Assembly (NCBI RefSeq): GCF_004403185.1
Contig: NZ_SOHJ01000004.1
Coordinates: forward strand, 248,001-312,000
DNA length: 64,000 nt
Direction: 5' to 3'
Origin: Cryobacterium suzukii
GTDB lineage: Bacteria; Actinomycetota; Actinomycetes; Actinomycetales; Microbacteriaceae
In this document: positions 1 to 8,755 of the stretch, one piece after another
Numbering within the stretch: the stretch's first letter is position 1
Layout of the letters: the number at the start of each line of letters is the position of its first letter
Program-made: the position numbers and the translations under genes
The notes under the pieces: generated by a model
Told to the model about the DNA's origin: nothing
Seen by the model: the letters and a program-made list of their open reading frames with translations, nothing else
Database searches by the model: none

Positions 1-309
1 GCGCTTGACCAACTCGACGGGTTCGTTATAGGTCGTGATGAATACGTCGACGGTGAGATCTGGAACCGGTGCGGCGGGAAGCTCCCGGTCGCGAGCCCGC
101 CACATGGTGAGACCGAACAAGGCCACGTCGATCAGGCTGTACGTTTCGGCGAGCACGAGGGCCACGGCGATCCACCAAGCATCCCAATTGAGGGAGAAAA
201 ACCAGCGCCAGATGATGTAATTCGCGCCGAGCGCGACGGTGACCAGCACGGCCACGCGCAAGAACAGCAAGTGTGCCGCAGATCGGGCGGAACGAACCGG
301 TACCGCCAC
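1..309 (-). CDS. Cellulose-synthase-like family 2 glycosyltransferase, N-terminal part only
   Basis: The gene runs off the left edge; the first 103 codons are visible. GTG at 309 is taken as the start because AGGGAG lies just upstream of it. The product opens with two hydrophobic helices (about residues 14-40 and 45-70), then a short basic link, then the first strand of a GT-A fold ending in VDVFITTYNEP. That DVFIxTYNEP signature is typical of processive membrane glycosyltransferases of the BcsA/cellulose-synthase type, which polymerise exopolysaccharide from UDP-sugars. The catalytic D/QxxRW part and any PilZ domain would lie outside the window. It is divergent from the response regulator at 530 and near c-di-GMP genes, which suits a c-di-GMP-controlled polysaccharide, but this link is inferred. 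Confidence 0.75.
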   Translation of the reverse strand, partial: MAVPVRSARSAAHLLFLRVAVLVTVALGANYIIWRWFFSLNWDAWWIAVALVLAETYSLIDVALFGLTMWRARDRELPAAPVPDLTVDVFITTYNEPVELVKR

Positions 310-529
310 GATTCTCCCTGAGGCAAGCCCATTTCCACAGGCATATTTTCACCTCAGAATAAACTAGTGCTAGGCGGAATTCAATTCCCGAAATGGGCAT
401 TGTGCCACATCCGTGTCCTACGCTAAGACAGCACTTCACGGCGCACGATTCGGCCGTGGGTGAACCGCGACGCATGAAATCGAAGTGCCCTCGGCGAGGA
501 TCTGCCCACTTAACGGGATACTGGACCGT
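310..529. promoter_or_regulatory. Divergent intergenic region between glycosyltransferase and response regulator
   Basis: This 220-base gap must carry the promoters of both divergent genes. It has an AT-rich stretch around 345-395 and a perfect 13-base dyad GGAATTCAATTCC at 377-389, a plausible operator. No -35/-10 pair was convincing enough to call. Confidence 0.35.
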
Positions 530-1462
530 ATGGTGTCAGAAAACCCCGAGCAGCGCGTCGCCGTCATCATCGAAGACGACTCCGACATTCGTAACCTGCT
601 GGAGGCCGTGCTCACCCAGGCCGGGTTCGAGACAATCGCCACGAGCAACGGCCTCGACGGTATCGCCGCGGTGCGCGCCTACGATCCGATCGTCACGACC
701 CTTGATGTGAGCATGCCCGGTATGGACGGCTTCGAAACGGCCAAGCGCCTTCGCGCGTTCAGTCCTACGTACCTCGTCATGCTCACCGCCCGCGACGACG
801 AAATCGATACGCTCCAGGGACTGGAGGCCGGCGCCGACGACTACCTGACCAAACCATTTCGTCCGCGAGAGCTGCGCGCGCGCATCGAAGCCATGCTGCG
901 ACGCCCCCGCCACACCGTCACTGCGGATACCGTCACGCCCGCAGCCGCAGCCGCCCCCACCGTTGCGGTGGTGGCGCCGCTGGTCACCGCGCCAGTCACC
1001 ACCAGTTTGACCACCGCTGCGCCGATTGATACCCCTGTAACCCCGGTATTTCGACAGACCCCCGTCGCATCCGCTCCTACCTTCGTGCCGGCCGTCGACG
1101 CCGCGAGCCCGATGCGCAGCGCCACACCACGCGATGGCTGGTTTGAACACAACGACCTGCGGCTGAACCCAGCGGAACGCCTCGTGCAACTGGCCGGCAG
1201 CCAACTCGAACTGACCCGCACGGAGTTCGAGCTGCTCGCCGCCCTGCTCGAATCACAGCGGCGGGTGCGCAGCAAGAACGATCTCGCCCTGCTGTTGCGC
1301 GGCGAGGCCTACGCGAGCGCCTACCCGGTGAACGAAGCCGATCGGCGCGCGGTCGAAGTGCACATGGGCAACCTGCGGCGCAAACTCGGTGACAGCAGCA
1401 CGACACCTCGCTGGCTGGAAACCGTACGTGGCGTGGGCTATCGCCTGGCAGCCGAGGAATAG
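530..1462 (+). CDS. OmpR/PhoB-family response regulator with long linker
   Basis: DNA-binding response regulator of a two-component system. The receiver domain spans about residues 8-125: acidic cluster EDD near 15-17, phosphoacceptor Asp59 in LDVSMPGMDG, conserved T in MLTAR and K in LTKPF. An Ala/Pro/Thr-rich linker of roughly 80 residues follows, much longer than usual for the family. The C-terminal winged helix (about 215-310) includes LTRTEFELLAALLE and ends VRGVGYRL, typical of OmpR-type DNA-binding domains. ATG at 530 (or GTG at 533) is preferred to upstream in-frame starts because the receiver begins directly after it. Its partner kinase may be the one encoded at 3167-4804, though they are not in one operon. 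Confidence 0.88.
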   Translation: MVSENPEQRVAVIIEDDSDIRNLLEAVLTQAGFETIATSNGLDGIAAVRAYDPIVTTLDVSMPGMDGFETAKRLRAFSPTYLVMLTARDDEIDTLQGLEAGADDYLTKPFRPRELRARIEAMLRRPRHTVTADTVTPAAAAAPTVAVVAPLVTAPVTTSLTTAAPIDTPVTPVFRQTPVASAPTFVPAVDAASPMRSATPRDGWFEHNDLRLNPAERLVQLAGSQLELTRTEFELLAALLESQRRVRSKNDLALLLRGEAYASAYPVNEADRRAVEVHMGNLRRKLGDSSTTPRWLETVRGVGYRLAAEE

Positions 1463-1470
1463 TGCGAGTC

Positions 1471-1487
1471 GCCGGGCCAAACCCGGC
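1471..1487. terminator. Possible hairpin between convergent genes
   Basis: GCCGGG (1471-1476) and CCCGGC (1482-1487) form a short GC stem directly after the response-regulator stop and before the stop of the convergent Hpt-like gene. There is no clear T-tract, so the terminator role is tentative. Confidence 0.35.
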
Positions 1488-1500
1488 CTGCTGAATCAAA

Positions 1501-1851
1501 CTAGCGCGCGATATACCGCGACAGCGCCAGGCAGGTATCTGCGGCCACCACGGAAAGAAGGGGCAATTGCTGCCGACACCCGGGCAGGTCCTGGGCCTTC
1601 AGGGTGCGGTGCAGGTGACCCGCAGTATTTTCGAGGCGCACGGCTCCCAGCATTGTGCTGCTCGAGCGGATGCTCAGCAACACAATCTCGGCATCCTCGA
1701 GGTCTGCTGAGGCCAGGGCGGTGCGCAAACGCAACTCCCGCTTGTGCCACAGGGCGAGAAAATCCTTCACAAACCGGTTCTCGACCGCAACGTCCCCGCC
1801 GAGATCACTTCTCAGCCGCTGCAATGTGCCCGGGTCGACCAGCGGACTCAT
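1501..1851 (-). CDS. Hpt-domain-like protein lacking the phospho-accepting histidine
   Basis: A 116-residue, mostly helical protein of Hpt size. The region DLEDAEIVLLSIRSSSTMLGA matches the Hpt signature HxLKGSSxxLG, but the histidine position is Leu59, the lysine is Arg and the first glycine is Ser. The downstream part LENTAGHLHRTLKAQD fits the next Hpt helix. A classical Hpt relays phosphate from a kinase receiver to a response regulator; this protein could bind a receiver but should not carry phosphate at the usual site. It lies 114 bases downstream of the degenerate GGDEF gene on the same strand and converges with the response regulator. The Hpt assignment rests on motif layout and size only. 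Confidence 0.6.
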   Translation of the reverse strand: MSPLVDPGTLQRLRSDLGGDVAVENRFVKDFLALWHKRELRLRTALASADLEDAEIVLLSIRSSSTMLGAVRLENTAGHLHRTLKAQDLPGCRQQLPLLSVVAADTCLALSRYIAR

Positions 1852-1965
1852 GCCGGGCAGCCGCTGGTCGCGGTGGCATAATTTTTCGGCAAGGTCACTC
1901 TCTCAACTCTGACAGGTCCCCCCCGATCTGGGTGCAATTTGGGGCTGCTTCGCGTCAAGATCTGA

Positions 1966-3144
1966 TCAAGATCCGTCGTGGCCGGCCGCGGCGAGTTGTA
2001 CGGCGATGTCGTTACCGCCGCGCCCCTTGACGGTATCGATGGCAGTGCTGACCGCGACGCTCAGCGCGGTCAGGTCATGCCCGTGGTCGAAGGTGTCTGC
2101 AATACCAAAACTCGCGGTCAGGCGGATGAGGGAGGCTCCCTTCAACGGTTCGTCGACCAGGCTCGTTCGGATTCGTTCCGTGAGGGCGTGTGCCTCGGCC
2201 GCAGACGCGGCATCCGCTAACACCAGGAACCGCCCACTGGCCCGGTGTCCGATGACCGCGAGCACCGGTGCGCTCGCGCGGAGTTTCGCGGCGAACCGGG
2301 AGATGGCCTCATCGCCGGCCGCCCGACCAAAGGCCACATTGATTTCCGGCAGGTTGTCGATATCGGCCCCGATGAGGGCGAGTCCGACTCCGGCATTCTT
2401 CGCGCGGTCCAGGTGGTCGGTTGCCGCCTGCGCGAACGCGGCAGCGGAGAGTACGCCTGCCGCCGAGTGGATGCCGTCGGTCAGGTCACCCACGGCTCTG
2501 CCGGACGCCTGCTGGACGCGTAGGGCCGAAGCGGCAACGGTCATGAGCACGACCAGAAACAGGCTCAACGCCGCGACGTTGGCCGTGTTGAAGTACGTCA
2601 GAAATACCGTGCCGGTCACACCGTCGACGGTGAAGACGATGGCGCGGGCCGTGGCGGCGATGGCAGCGACCCAGAGGGCGACGGCGAGGATACGACCGCT
2701 CAAGTTGCGGCGCAATCGCCCACGCACCGCTTCGAGGGCTCCGAACACCGACAGCACCGCGAGTGCCATCCAGGATTCGGCGGCACCGGCCCAGCGATCG
2801 GCCGATTCACCGTGGACGAGCGTCGCGGCCAGCACGAGCACGCTGATCGTCGCGATCACCCAGAAGCCGCGGCTGCGACGGTTATAGCGACGCAGCCCGG
2901 CCCAGAGCGAGCCGGCGGCGATGGTCAGCGTCACGTTGGCGACGACGATCGCCCACCAGATCATCTGCCCGCTCTCGGTCGCCCCGTGCGCGATTGTGAC
3001 CATCATGCCGGCGATGAAGGCCAGGCTCCAGATGCGTCCGACGGAATCGTTGCGATTGAACGCGGTGTTCAGAATGAACGACACCCCGCACAGCGCGATG
3101 ACCACTCCATTCAGAACGAGCAGTGTCGGTGTGTCCAGGGTCAT
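1966..3144 (-). CDS. Seven-helix membrane protein with degenerate GGDEF domain
   Basis: A 392-residue protein. Residues 1-215 hold about seven hydrophobic helices. The C-terminal 170 residues look like a GGDEF fold: GADIDNLPEINVAFG corresponds to the family's DxDxFKxxND segment, and RASGRFLVL sits where RxGGDEF should be. The catalytic GG[DE]EF signature is therefore missing, and diguanylate cyclase activity is not expected. A role as nucleotide-binding or signal-sensing partner is possible. It is 22 bases downstream of the sensor-kinase gene and is likely the last strongly coupled gene of that transcript. Confidence 0.7.
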   Translation of the reverse strand: MTLDTPTLLVLNGVVIALCGVSFILNTAFNRNDSVGRIWSLAFIAGMMVTIAHGATESGQMIWWAIVVANVTLTIAAGSLWAGLRRYNRRSRGFWVIATISVLVLAATLVHGESADRWAGAAESWMALAVLSVFGALEAVRGRLRRNLSGRILAVALWVAAIAATARAIVFTVDGVTGTVFLTYFNTANVAALSLFLVVLMTVAASALRVQQASGRAVGDLTDGIHSAAGVLSAAAFAQAATDHLDRAKNAGVGLALIGADIDNLPEINVAFGRAAGDEAISRFAAKLRASAPVLAVIGHRASGRFLVLADAASAAEAHALTERIRTSLVDEPLKGASLIRLTASFGIADTFDHGHDLTALSVAVSTAIDTVKGRGGNDIAVQLAAAGHDGS

Positions 3145-3166
3145 TCGACTATCCCTTGCTGGGCAT

Positions 3167-4804
3167 TCATGATGTGTGCGGTAACGTCGCGATCGCGGTG
3201 GTGCCCTTGCCGGGGGCGGATTCGACCGTCAGGTCGCCCCCGTGCCGGCGGCAGATATCGCGGCTGATGCTGAGTCCGAGACCGGTGCCATGGATGCTCG
3301 ATCCACGCACCGAATCGGCGCGGTAGAACCGATCGAACAGGTTCAGCTGCTCACCGTGGGTCATCCCCCGCCCGGTGTCAACCACGCGGAGCTCCACTTG
3401 GGTGACGGAATCGCTCAGGGTCACCTCAATGCGACCACCCGTGATGTTGTATTTGATCGCGTTGGAGAACAGGTTGTCGATCACCTGGCGCAGGCGGAAG
3501 GCATCCGCTTGTAATCGCACGGTCGGCAAAGCCACCAGCACGAACGTGATGTCGCGATCAGCGGCGACCGGCCGCGATGACTCGATGGCGTCGGTGACGA
3601 TCACCGCCAGGTCACATGGGGCCAGGGTGATTGCCAGCTCGTGTTTGGTCGCGGCGGCGGTCGTGAGCAAATCGGCGACCAGGGCGAGCAGGCGGTCGGA
3701 GTTCTTCGACGCCACTTCAAGCATGCGCCGGGTCGACGGATCGAGGGTGTTGTCATCGAGGGCCAGTTCGAGGTAGCCCATGATCGAGGTCAGCGGGGTG
3801 CGCAATTCATGGGAAACGGATGCGACGAGGTCGTCTCGCGCCTTGATTGCGCGCAGTTCGGCTGTGATGTCGCGCGCGACCATGACACCGCCGTCGTAGT
3901 TGTCGTTTTCGTCGAGAATGGGCCGGGCAGAAATGAGCACCGCGGCCTGTTGCTTGCCCTGTTCCCCCACCCAGAAGGTCACGCGGTCGACCGTTTCGCC
4001 GCGCATCGCCCGCTGGAACGGCCGATCTGCCTCGGCGAAAGGGGTGACCTGGTCTTCGTGGTAAACCGCGATGGACGAGAGCTGGTTCTCTTTCACGCCG
4101 AATCGGGAGAACATTTCGCGTTGGGCTCGGTTGATGAAATTTGGCTTGGATTCCCGGTCGAACCCGACAACGCCGAAGTCGACGCTGTTGACGATCTCGT
4201 CGAGGGTGCGTTCCTCACGGCGAGAGCGGCGCAGCGCTCCCTCGAACAGGACGGACTGCTGGGTGAGCAGCGTCCGCTGCGCTGCGGCACGCTTTGTCGT
4301 GGTGTAGGTCGTCGCGGCGACGAAGGCCAGCACGATGGGTACGATGGCCAGCCGTGGAATCTCATTGCCCGACACCGGCTCCGCTCGCATCAGACCCGCA
4401 GCCCAGAGCAGCGTCGAGGTGAACACGACGCCTCCCACGGCGCCGCGGCCACCGAAGTGCGTCGACAGCCAGATGATGGGGAACACGAGGAGAAACGTCG
4501 TGCCGAGCAGTGGCTCACCCTCTCGGGCGATCACGAGCGCGACGAGGTCGACGATTGGCAGAACAACGATCCATTTCTTGTCGAGGTGCCGCCAGGGCAC
4601 CCCGGCCGAAACAGCGGTGGTCAGAAAGATAATGAGAATGCCGGCCAGGAACAGCTGGTTGTTGAAGAGGTTACTGTCGAGCAACCCCGACACGGCCACC
4701 AGAAGCAGCGTCGCTGCTCCGACCAGCAGCTGCGTCAGAAAGACGGATCTTTCGACCCGATAGCGGTGCGCCCGATCTGGGCGGCGGCGGCGCGGCTGGA
4801 TCAT
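3167..4804 (-). CDS. Membrane PAS-domain sensor histidine kinase
   Basis: A 545-residue kinase. About six hydrophobic segments lie in residues 20-170, a PAS domain at about 200-315, then the HisKA box with His332 in SVSHELRTPL. The ATPase domain shows the N box DNLFSNAIKY, G1 box DTGRGM, F box LFDRFYR and G2 box GTGLGLS, so it should be active. Its start overlaps the stop of the upstream GGDEF-EAL gene by four bases (ATGA), which indicates translational coupling and a joint signalling pathway. A likely target is the response regulator at 530-1462, inferred only from proximity. Confidence 0.88.
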   Translation of the reverse strand: MIQPRRRRPDRAHRYRVERSVFLTQLLVGAATLLLVAVSGLLDSNLFNNQLFLAGILIIFLTTAVSAGVPWRHLDKKWIVVLPIVDLVALVIAREGEPLLGTTFLLVFPIIWLSTHFGGRGAVGGVVFTSTLLWAAGLMRAEPVSGNEIPRLAIVPIVLAFVAATTYTTTKRAAAQRTLLTQQSVLFEGALRRSRREERTLDEIVNSVDFGVVGFDRESKPNFINRAQREMFSRFGVKENQLSSIAVYHEDQVTPFAEADRPFQRAMRGETVDRVTFWVGEQGKQQAAVLISARPILDENDNYDGGVMVARDITAELRAIKARDDLVASVSHELRTPLTSIMGYLELALDDNTLDPSTRRMLEVASKNSDRLLALVADLLTTAAATKHELAITLAPCDLAVIVTDAIESSRPVAADRDITFVLVALPTVRLQADAFRLRQVIDNLFSNAIKYNITGGRIEVTLSDSVTQVELRVVDTGRGMTHGEQLNLFDRFYRADSVRGSSIHGTGLGLSISRDICRRHGGDLTVESAPGKGTTAIATLPHTS

Positions 4805-7200
4805 GACTCGGTCACCAAAACGGGCGCGGTGTGGGCTGCGGGCTGCGTGACCGGCCCCGTGCGAGCCGGCAACACGGCCTCAGCCCCGAACTCGTCGAGC
4901 CGGTCGAGCGTCTCGGTAAAACCCCGCGGCACTCCAAAATGAAACCCTTGCGCGCTCCGAATGCCAAGGTGGGCCAGTTGAACGGCCATGTGTTCGTTTT
5001 CGACACCCTCGACGATCATCGAGTACTCGAGCTTGTCGCCGAAACTTTGCAGGGCGGTGAGCACTTCACGCTGGCGCACGTCGGCGAGGTCATCGACCAG
5101 GCTGCGATCGATCTTGAGGATGTCCATCGGTACCCGAACGAGCGAATCGACCGAAGAATCTTCGGACCCGTAGTCATCGAGTGCGATCAGAATGCCCACA
5201 TCGCGCAGCCGATTCGCCTGCTCTCGAACCTGATCCGAGACTCGCACCGCCGAGCGTTCGTTGAGCTCAAGGCACAGCGAGATCTCCGGGTAGCGACCGT
5301 TCAGGTCTTCCCAGAACGTTCCGAGTCGATCCGGCGCCAGCTGCCCGGCCTCAATGTTGATGGTCATGCAGATGATGCCGGGTTCGACCAGTCGAAATTC
5401 AGCGGCCGCGGTCATCGCCTTCTCGGCAACCTGGCGGGTCAGCTTGTCGAACCGCCCCAGACTCTTAGACTTTTCCACCAGCGACGGCGGTGAGATCGCA
5501 CCCAGCTCCGGGTCGACGTAGCGCAGCAGCGCCTCAAACGCCCAGATGCGGCCGGTGACGAGGCTGACGATGGGTTGATAGGCCAACTGCAGCTGGTTTT
5601 CGTCGATGACACGGGCAACCGTGGCGTTGAACTGCGAGGAGCGATGGCCGGACACGTTGATGCTCGCCTCGCCGTCGATGCTGCCGCGGCGGCGGCTCTT
5701 CTTGACCATGAGCATGCTGTGGTCGGCGTCGTGAACGAGCGAGGCGACATCCGTTTCGATAAGAGCGGAGAACGCCAGGCCGATGCTGAGGCTCGGCCTG
5801 ATGCTGTCGGTGCCGACCGCCAGTGGCGCAGCGGATGCTCTGAGGATCCTTTGGGCGATGGCTGTGGCTTCGTCCAGGCTGGCCAGACGAGTGAGGATGA
5901 TGACGAATTCGTCGCCGCCGACCCGGGCGACGACATCGTGGGCACGCACAGCTTGGCGCAGTCGTTGGCCAAGAACTCGTAGAACCTCGTCGCCCACCTG
6001 GTGCCCGTAGGTGTCGTTGAGGCGTTTGAAACCGTCAAGATCCATGAACAGCACGGCGATGGCTTCCGCGTCGCTGCGGGTGTTGTTGATGGTGTCGAGG
6101 GCCTCCTGGAAGGCGCCGTAGTTGGGCAGGCCGGTGAGCGGGTCGGTGTTGGCTTTCGCCGTGAGTCCGGCCACATTCTGCCGGGCCTGCCCGGCCAATT
6201 CGGCGGTGGCCACCAGGGCTTGCAGCGCGTGCCGGTCGACGCCGGAGAACGCGCCGTCCATCGGGTCGCGGCGGGCCACCAAAAACCGTGGTTCCCCGGG
6301 AGTGAAGGTCACCGGCACACCGATGGCGCCAGCCTCGGCGGGGTCGGGCTGCAGGGCGATCGACTGCACACCGACCGCGGTGGCCGCCGCCTGACACAGG
6401 GCATCCGCGAGGCTGTCCACGCTGCGTGTGCCGCTGAGGATGCTGCTGCCGAGCACGAGGCCGTTCAGTCTGCGTCGCATATCCCACACGATGCGCACGA
6501 CAATGACGATCATGGCCACCGTGAAACTTGCCAGCAACGTGCCGACCGCGGTGTGGATGCTGGTGCGGCCCTCTCCCGGGACGGGAAGGCCGACGCTGAC
6601 CCAGCGGACCGAGAACATGGTCAACGCGGCGACGATGACCAGCAGTGCGCCGAGGCGTAGCGGCGAGACGAGTAGATGGCCGCCCCGGTCTGTGGGCGCG
6701 TTGATCAGGCGCACCCGGAAGACTTCGAGCGCCAATACGAGCACCACATATCCAGCAGATGCCGCGGCGGCGGCCGGCACCGCGGCCACACCGGCCCGGC
6801 CGAGGAGCCAATCGATGAGGAAATAGACCAGGCAACCGACACCGGCGAGGCCCGCGCTGTGGACGGACACTGCGATGCGACGGGATTCCACTAACAGCAC
6901 GACGAGAATTCCAAACATCACGACGCCGATGATGGCCTGGTCAGGCAACACCGGGACCAGCGCGGGAATGGCGAGAACCGGCATGCTGATAGCGGGGGTG
7001 CGATGCGGCACACTGCCCACGCGAATCCAGGCCATTTCGAGGGCGCCCACGCAGACAACGCCGACGAGCGCAGCGGCGACTCTGGTGCCGGGGTCAGCCA
7101 AAATGGCGACGATTGCGCCCGAGATGAACACCAGGGCCACGACCGAGAACACGCCGAAAGAGACGCGCTGCAGCACGCCCGACACCCCACTTCGGCTCAC
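4801..7200 (-). CDS. Membrane GGDEF-EAL protein for c-di-GMP turnover
   Basis: A 799-residue bifunctional protein. Residues 1-240 hold about eight hydrophobic helices, followed by a GAF-like sensory stretch (about 255-345). The GGDEF domain (about 350-510) has an intact GGDEF motif near residue 428 and an RAHD sequence five residues before it that matches the RxxD inhibitory site. The EAL domain (about 525-785) keeps EAL (FEALLRY), the LDDYG pair, ILKIDRSLV lysine and VEGVEN glutamate. Both cyclase and phosphodiesterase chemistry are therefore possible. It is the first gene of a minus-strand operon with the sensor kinase and the degenerate GGDEF protein. Confidence 0.88.
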   Translation of the reverse strand: MSRSGVSGVLQRVSFGVFSVVALVFISGAIVAILADPGTRVAAALVGVVCVGALEMAWIRVGSVPHRTPAISMPVLAIPALVPVLPDQAIIGVVMFGILVVLLVESRRIAVSVHSAGLAGVGCLVYFLIDWLLGRAGVAAVPAAAAASAGYVVLVLALEVFRVRLINAPTDRGGHLLVSPLRLGALLVIVAALTMFSVRWVSVGLPVPGEGRTSIHTAVGTLLASFTVAMIVIVVRIVWDMRRRLNGLVLGSSILSGTRSVDSLADALCQAAATAVGVQSIALQPDPAEAGAIGVPVTFTPGEPRFLVARRDPMDGAFSGVDRHALQALVATAELAGQARQNVAGLTAKANTDPLTGLPNYGAFQEALDTINNTRSDAEAIAVLFMDLDGFKRLNDTYGHQVGDEVLRVLGQRLRQAVRAHDVVARVGGDEFVIILTRLASLDEATAIAQRILRASAAPLAVGTDSIRPSLSIGLAFSALIETDVASLVHDADHSMLMVKKSRRRGSIDGEASINVSGHRSSQFNATVARVIDENQLQLAYQPIVSLVTGRIWAFEALLRYVDPELGAISPPSLVEKSKSLGRFDKLTRQVAEKAMTAAAEFRLVEPGIICMTINIEAGQLAPDRLGTFWEDLNGRYPEISLCLELNERSAVRVSDQVREQANRLRDVGILIALDDYGSEDSSVDSLVRVPMDILKIDRSLVDDLADVRQREVLTALQSFGDKLEYSMIVEGVENEHMAVQLAHLGIRSAQGFHFGVPRGFTETLDRLDEFGAEAVLPARTGPVTQPAAHTAPVLVTES

Positions 7201-7297
7201 GCAATCAGAGCCTACGCGACTTGTCGGGGAACGGGGCGTTGGACGCGATTCGGTGCTGGCGTTTGTGCGCGTGGAGCGCTCCTGGCTGCGGCGTGCG

Positions 7298-7328
7298 TGT
7301 GCCTGTGCCTGTGCCTGTGCTCGTGCCT
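7298..7328. repeat. Short TGTGCC hexamer tandem repeat
   Basis: About five imperfect copies of TGTGCC/TGTGCT in the gap upstream of the GGDEF-EAL gene. It is a simple sequence repeat that could vary in copy number by slippage. It lies about 100 bases upstream of the GGDEF-EAL start codon, so an effect on that promoter is conceivable. Confidence 0.6.
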
Positions 7329-7351
7329 GAGGTCAGGGGCTGCGAAATTTT

Positions 7352-7423
7352 GGACGGGGCCTGGGCCCCGTCCACGGGCCCAGTTTATAGACTGGGCCCA
7401 CGGACGGGGCCCGGGCCCCGTCC
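7352..7423. repeat. GGGCCC palindromic intergenic element, copy 1
   Basis: Two copies of a 22-base palindrome (GGACGGGGCC..GGGCCCCGTCC at 7352-7373 and 7402-7423) flank a third palindrome at 7376-7399 with arms GGGCCCAGT / ACTGGGCCC. Related elements occur at 10166, 25874 and 55182. It lies between the asd stop and the GGDEF-EAL start, both on the minus strand. It can fold as a cruciform or RNA hairpin, but there is no T-tract typical of an intrinsic terminator. Confidence 0.8.
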
Positions 7424-7458
7424 GACAGAGCGGTCGGCCTCAGGGCTCGGGGCTCAGT

Positions 7459-8538
<1,080 letters not shown>

Positions 8539-8597
8539 CTAACGTCGTTCGCCCTCACGGGCACTTCATACTGCAAGGCGCCCCCGCCGTTCTGGGG

Positions 8598-8687
8598 CAT
8601 AACTCCTGCAATTTCCGCGCCCGGTGGTTCACTCCCGCGTAATGACGGGGGAGTCAAAGACGACGGTGACAAATTGCAGGAGTTATG
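8598..8687. repeat. Inverted-repeat element with CATAACTCCTGCAATTT arms, copy 1
   Basis: Perfect 17-base inverted arms (8598-8614 and 8671-8687) enclose a 56-base core. The core holds an inner hairpin ACTCCC / GGGGGAGT. A related element with 12-base perfect arms and a similar core lies at 27257-27340. The present copy sits between lysC and asd. It has no ORF and looks like a small non-autonomous or REP-type repeat. Confidence 0.75.
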
Positions 8688-8755
8688 AACGCGAAGAAGG
8701 CGGGGGGTGGATTTCGGGGAAGCTGGGGGCATCCGTTGGGCCGGTGAAGTGCGAG

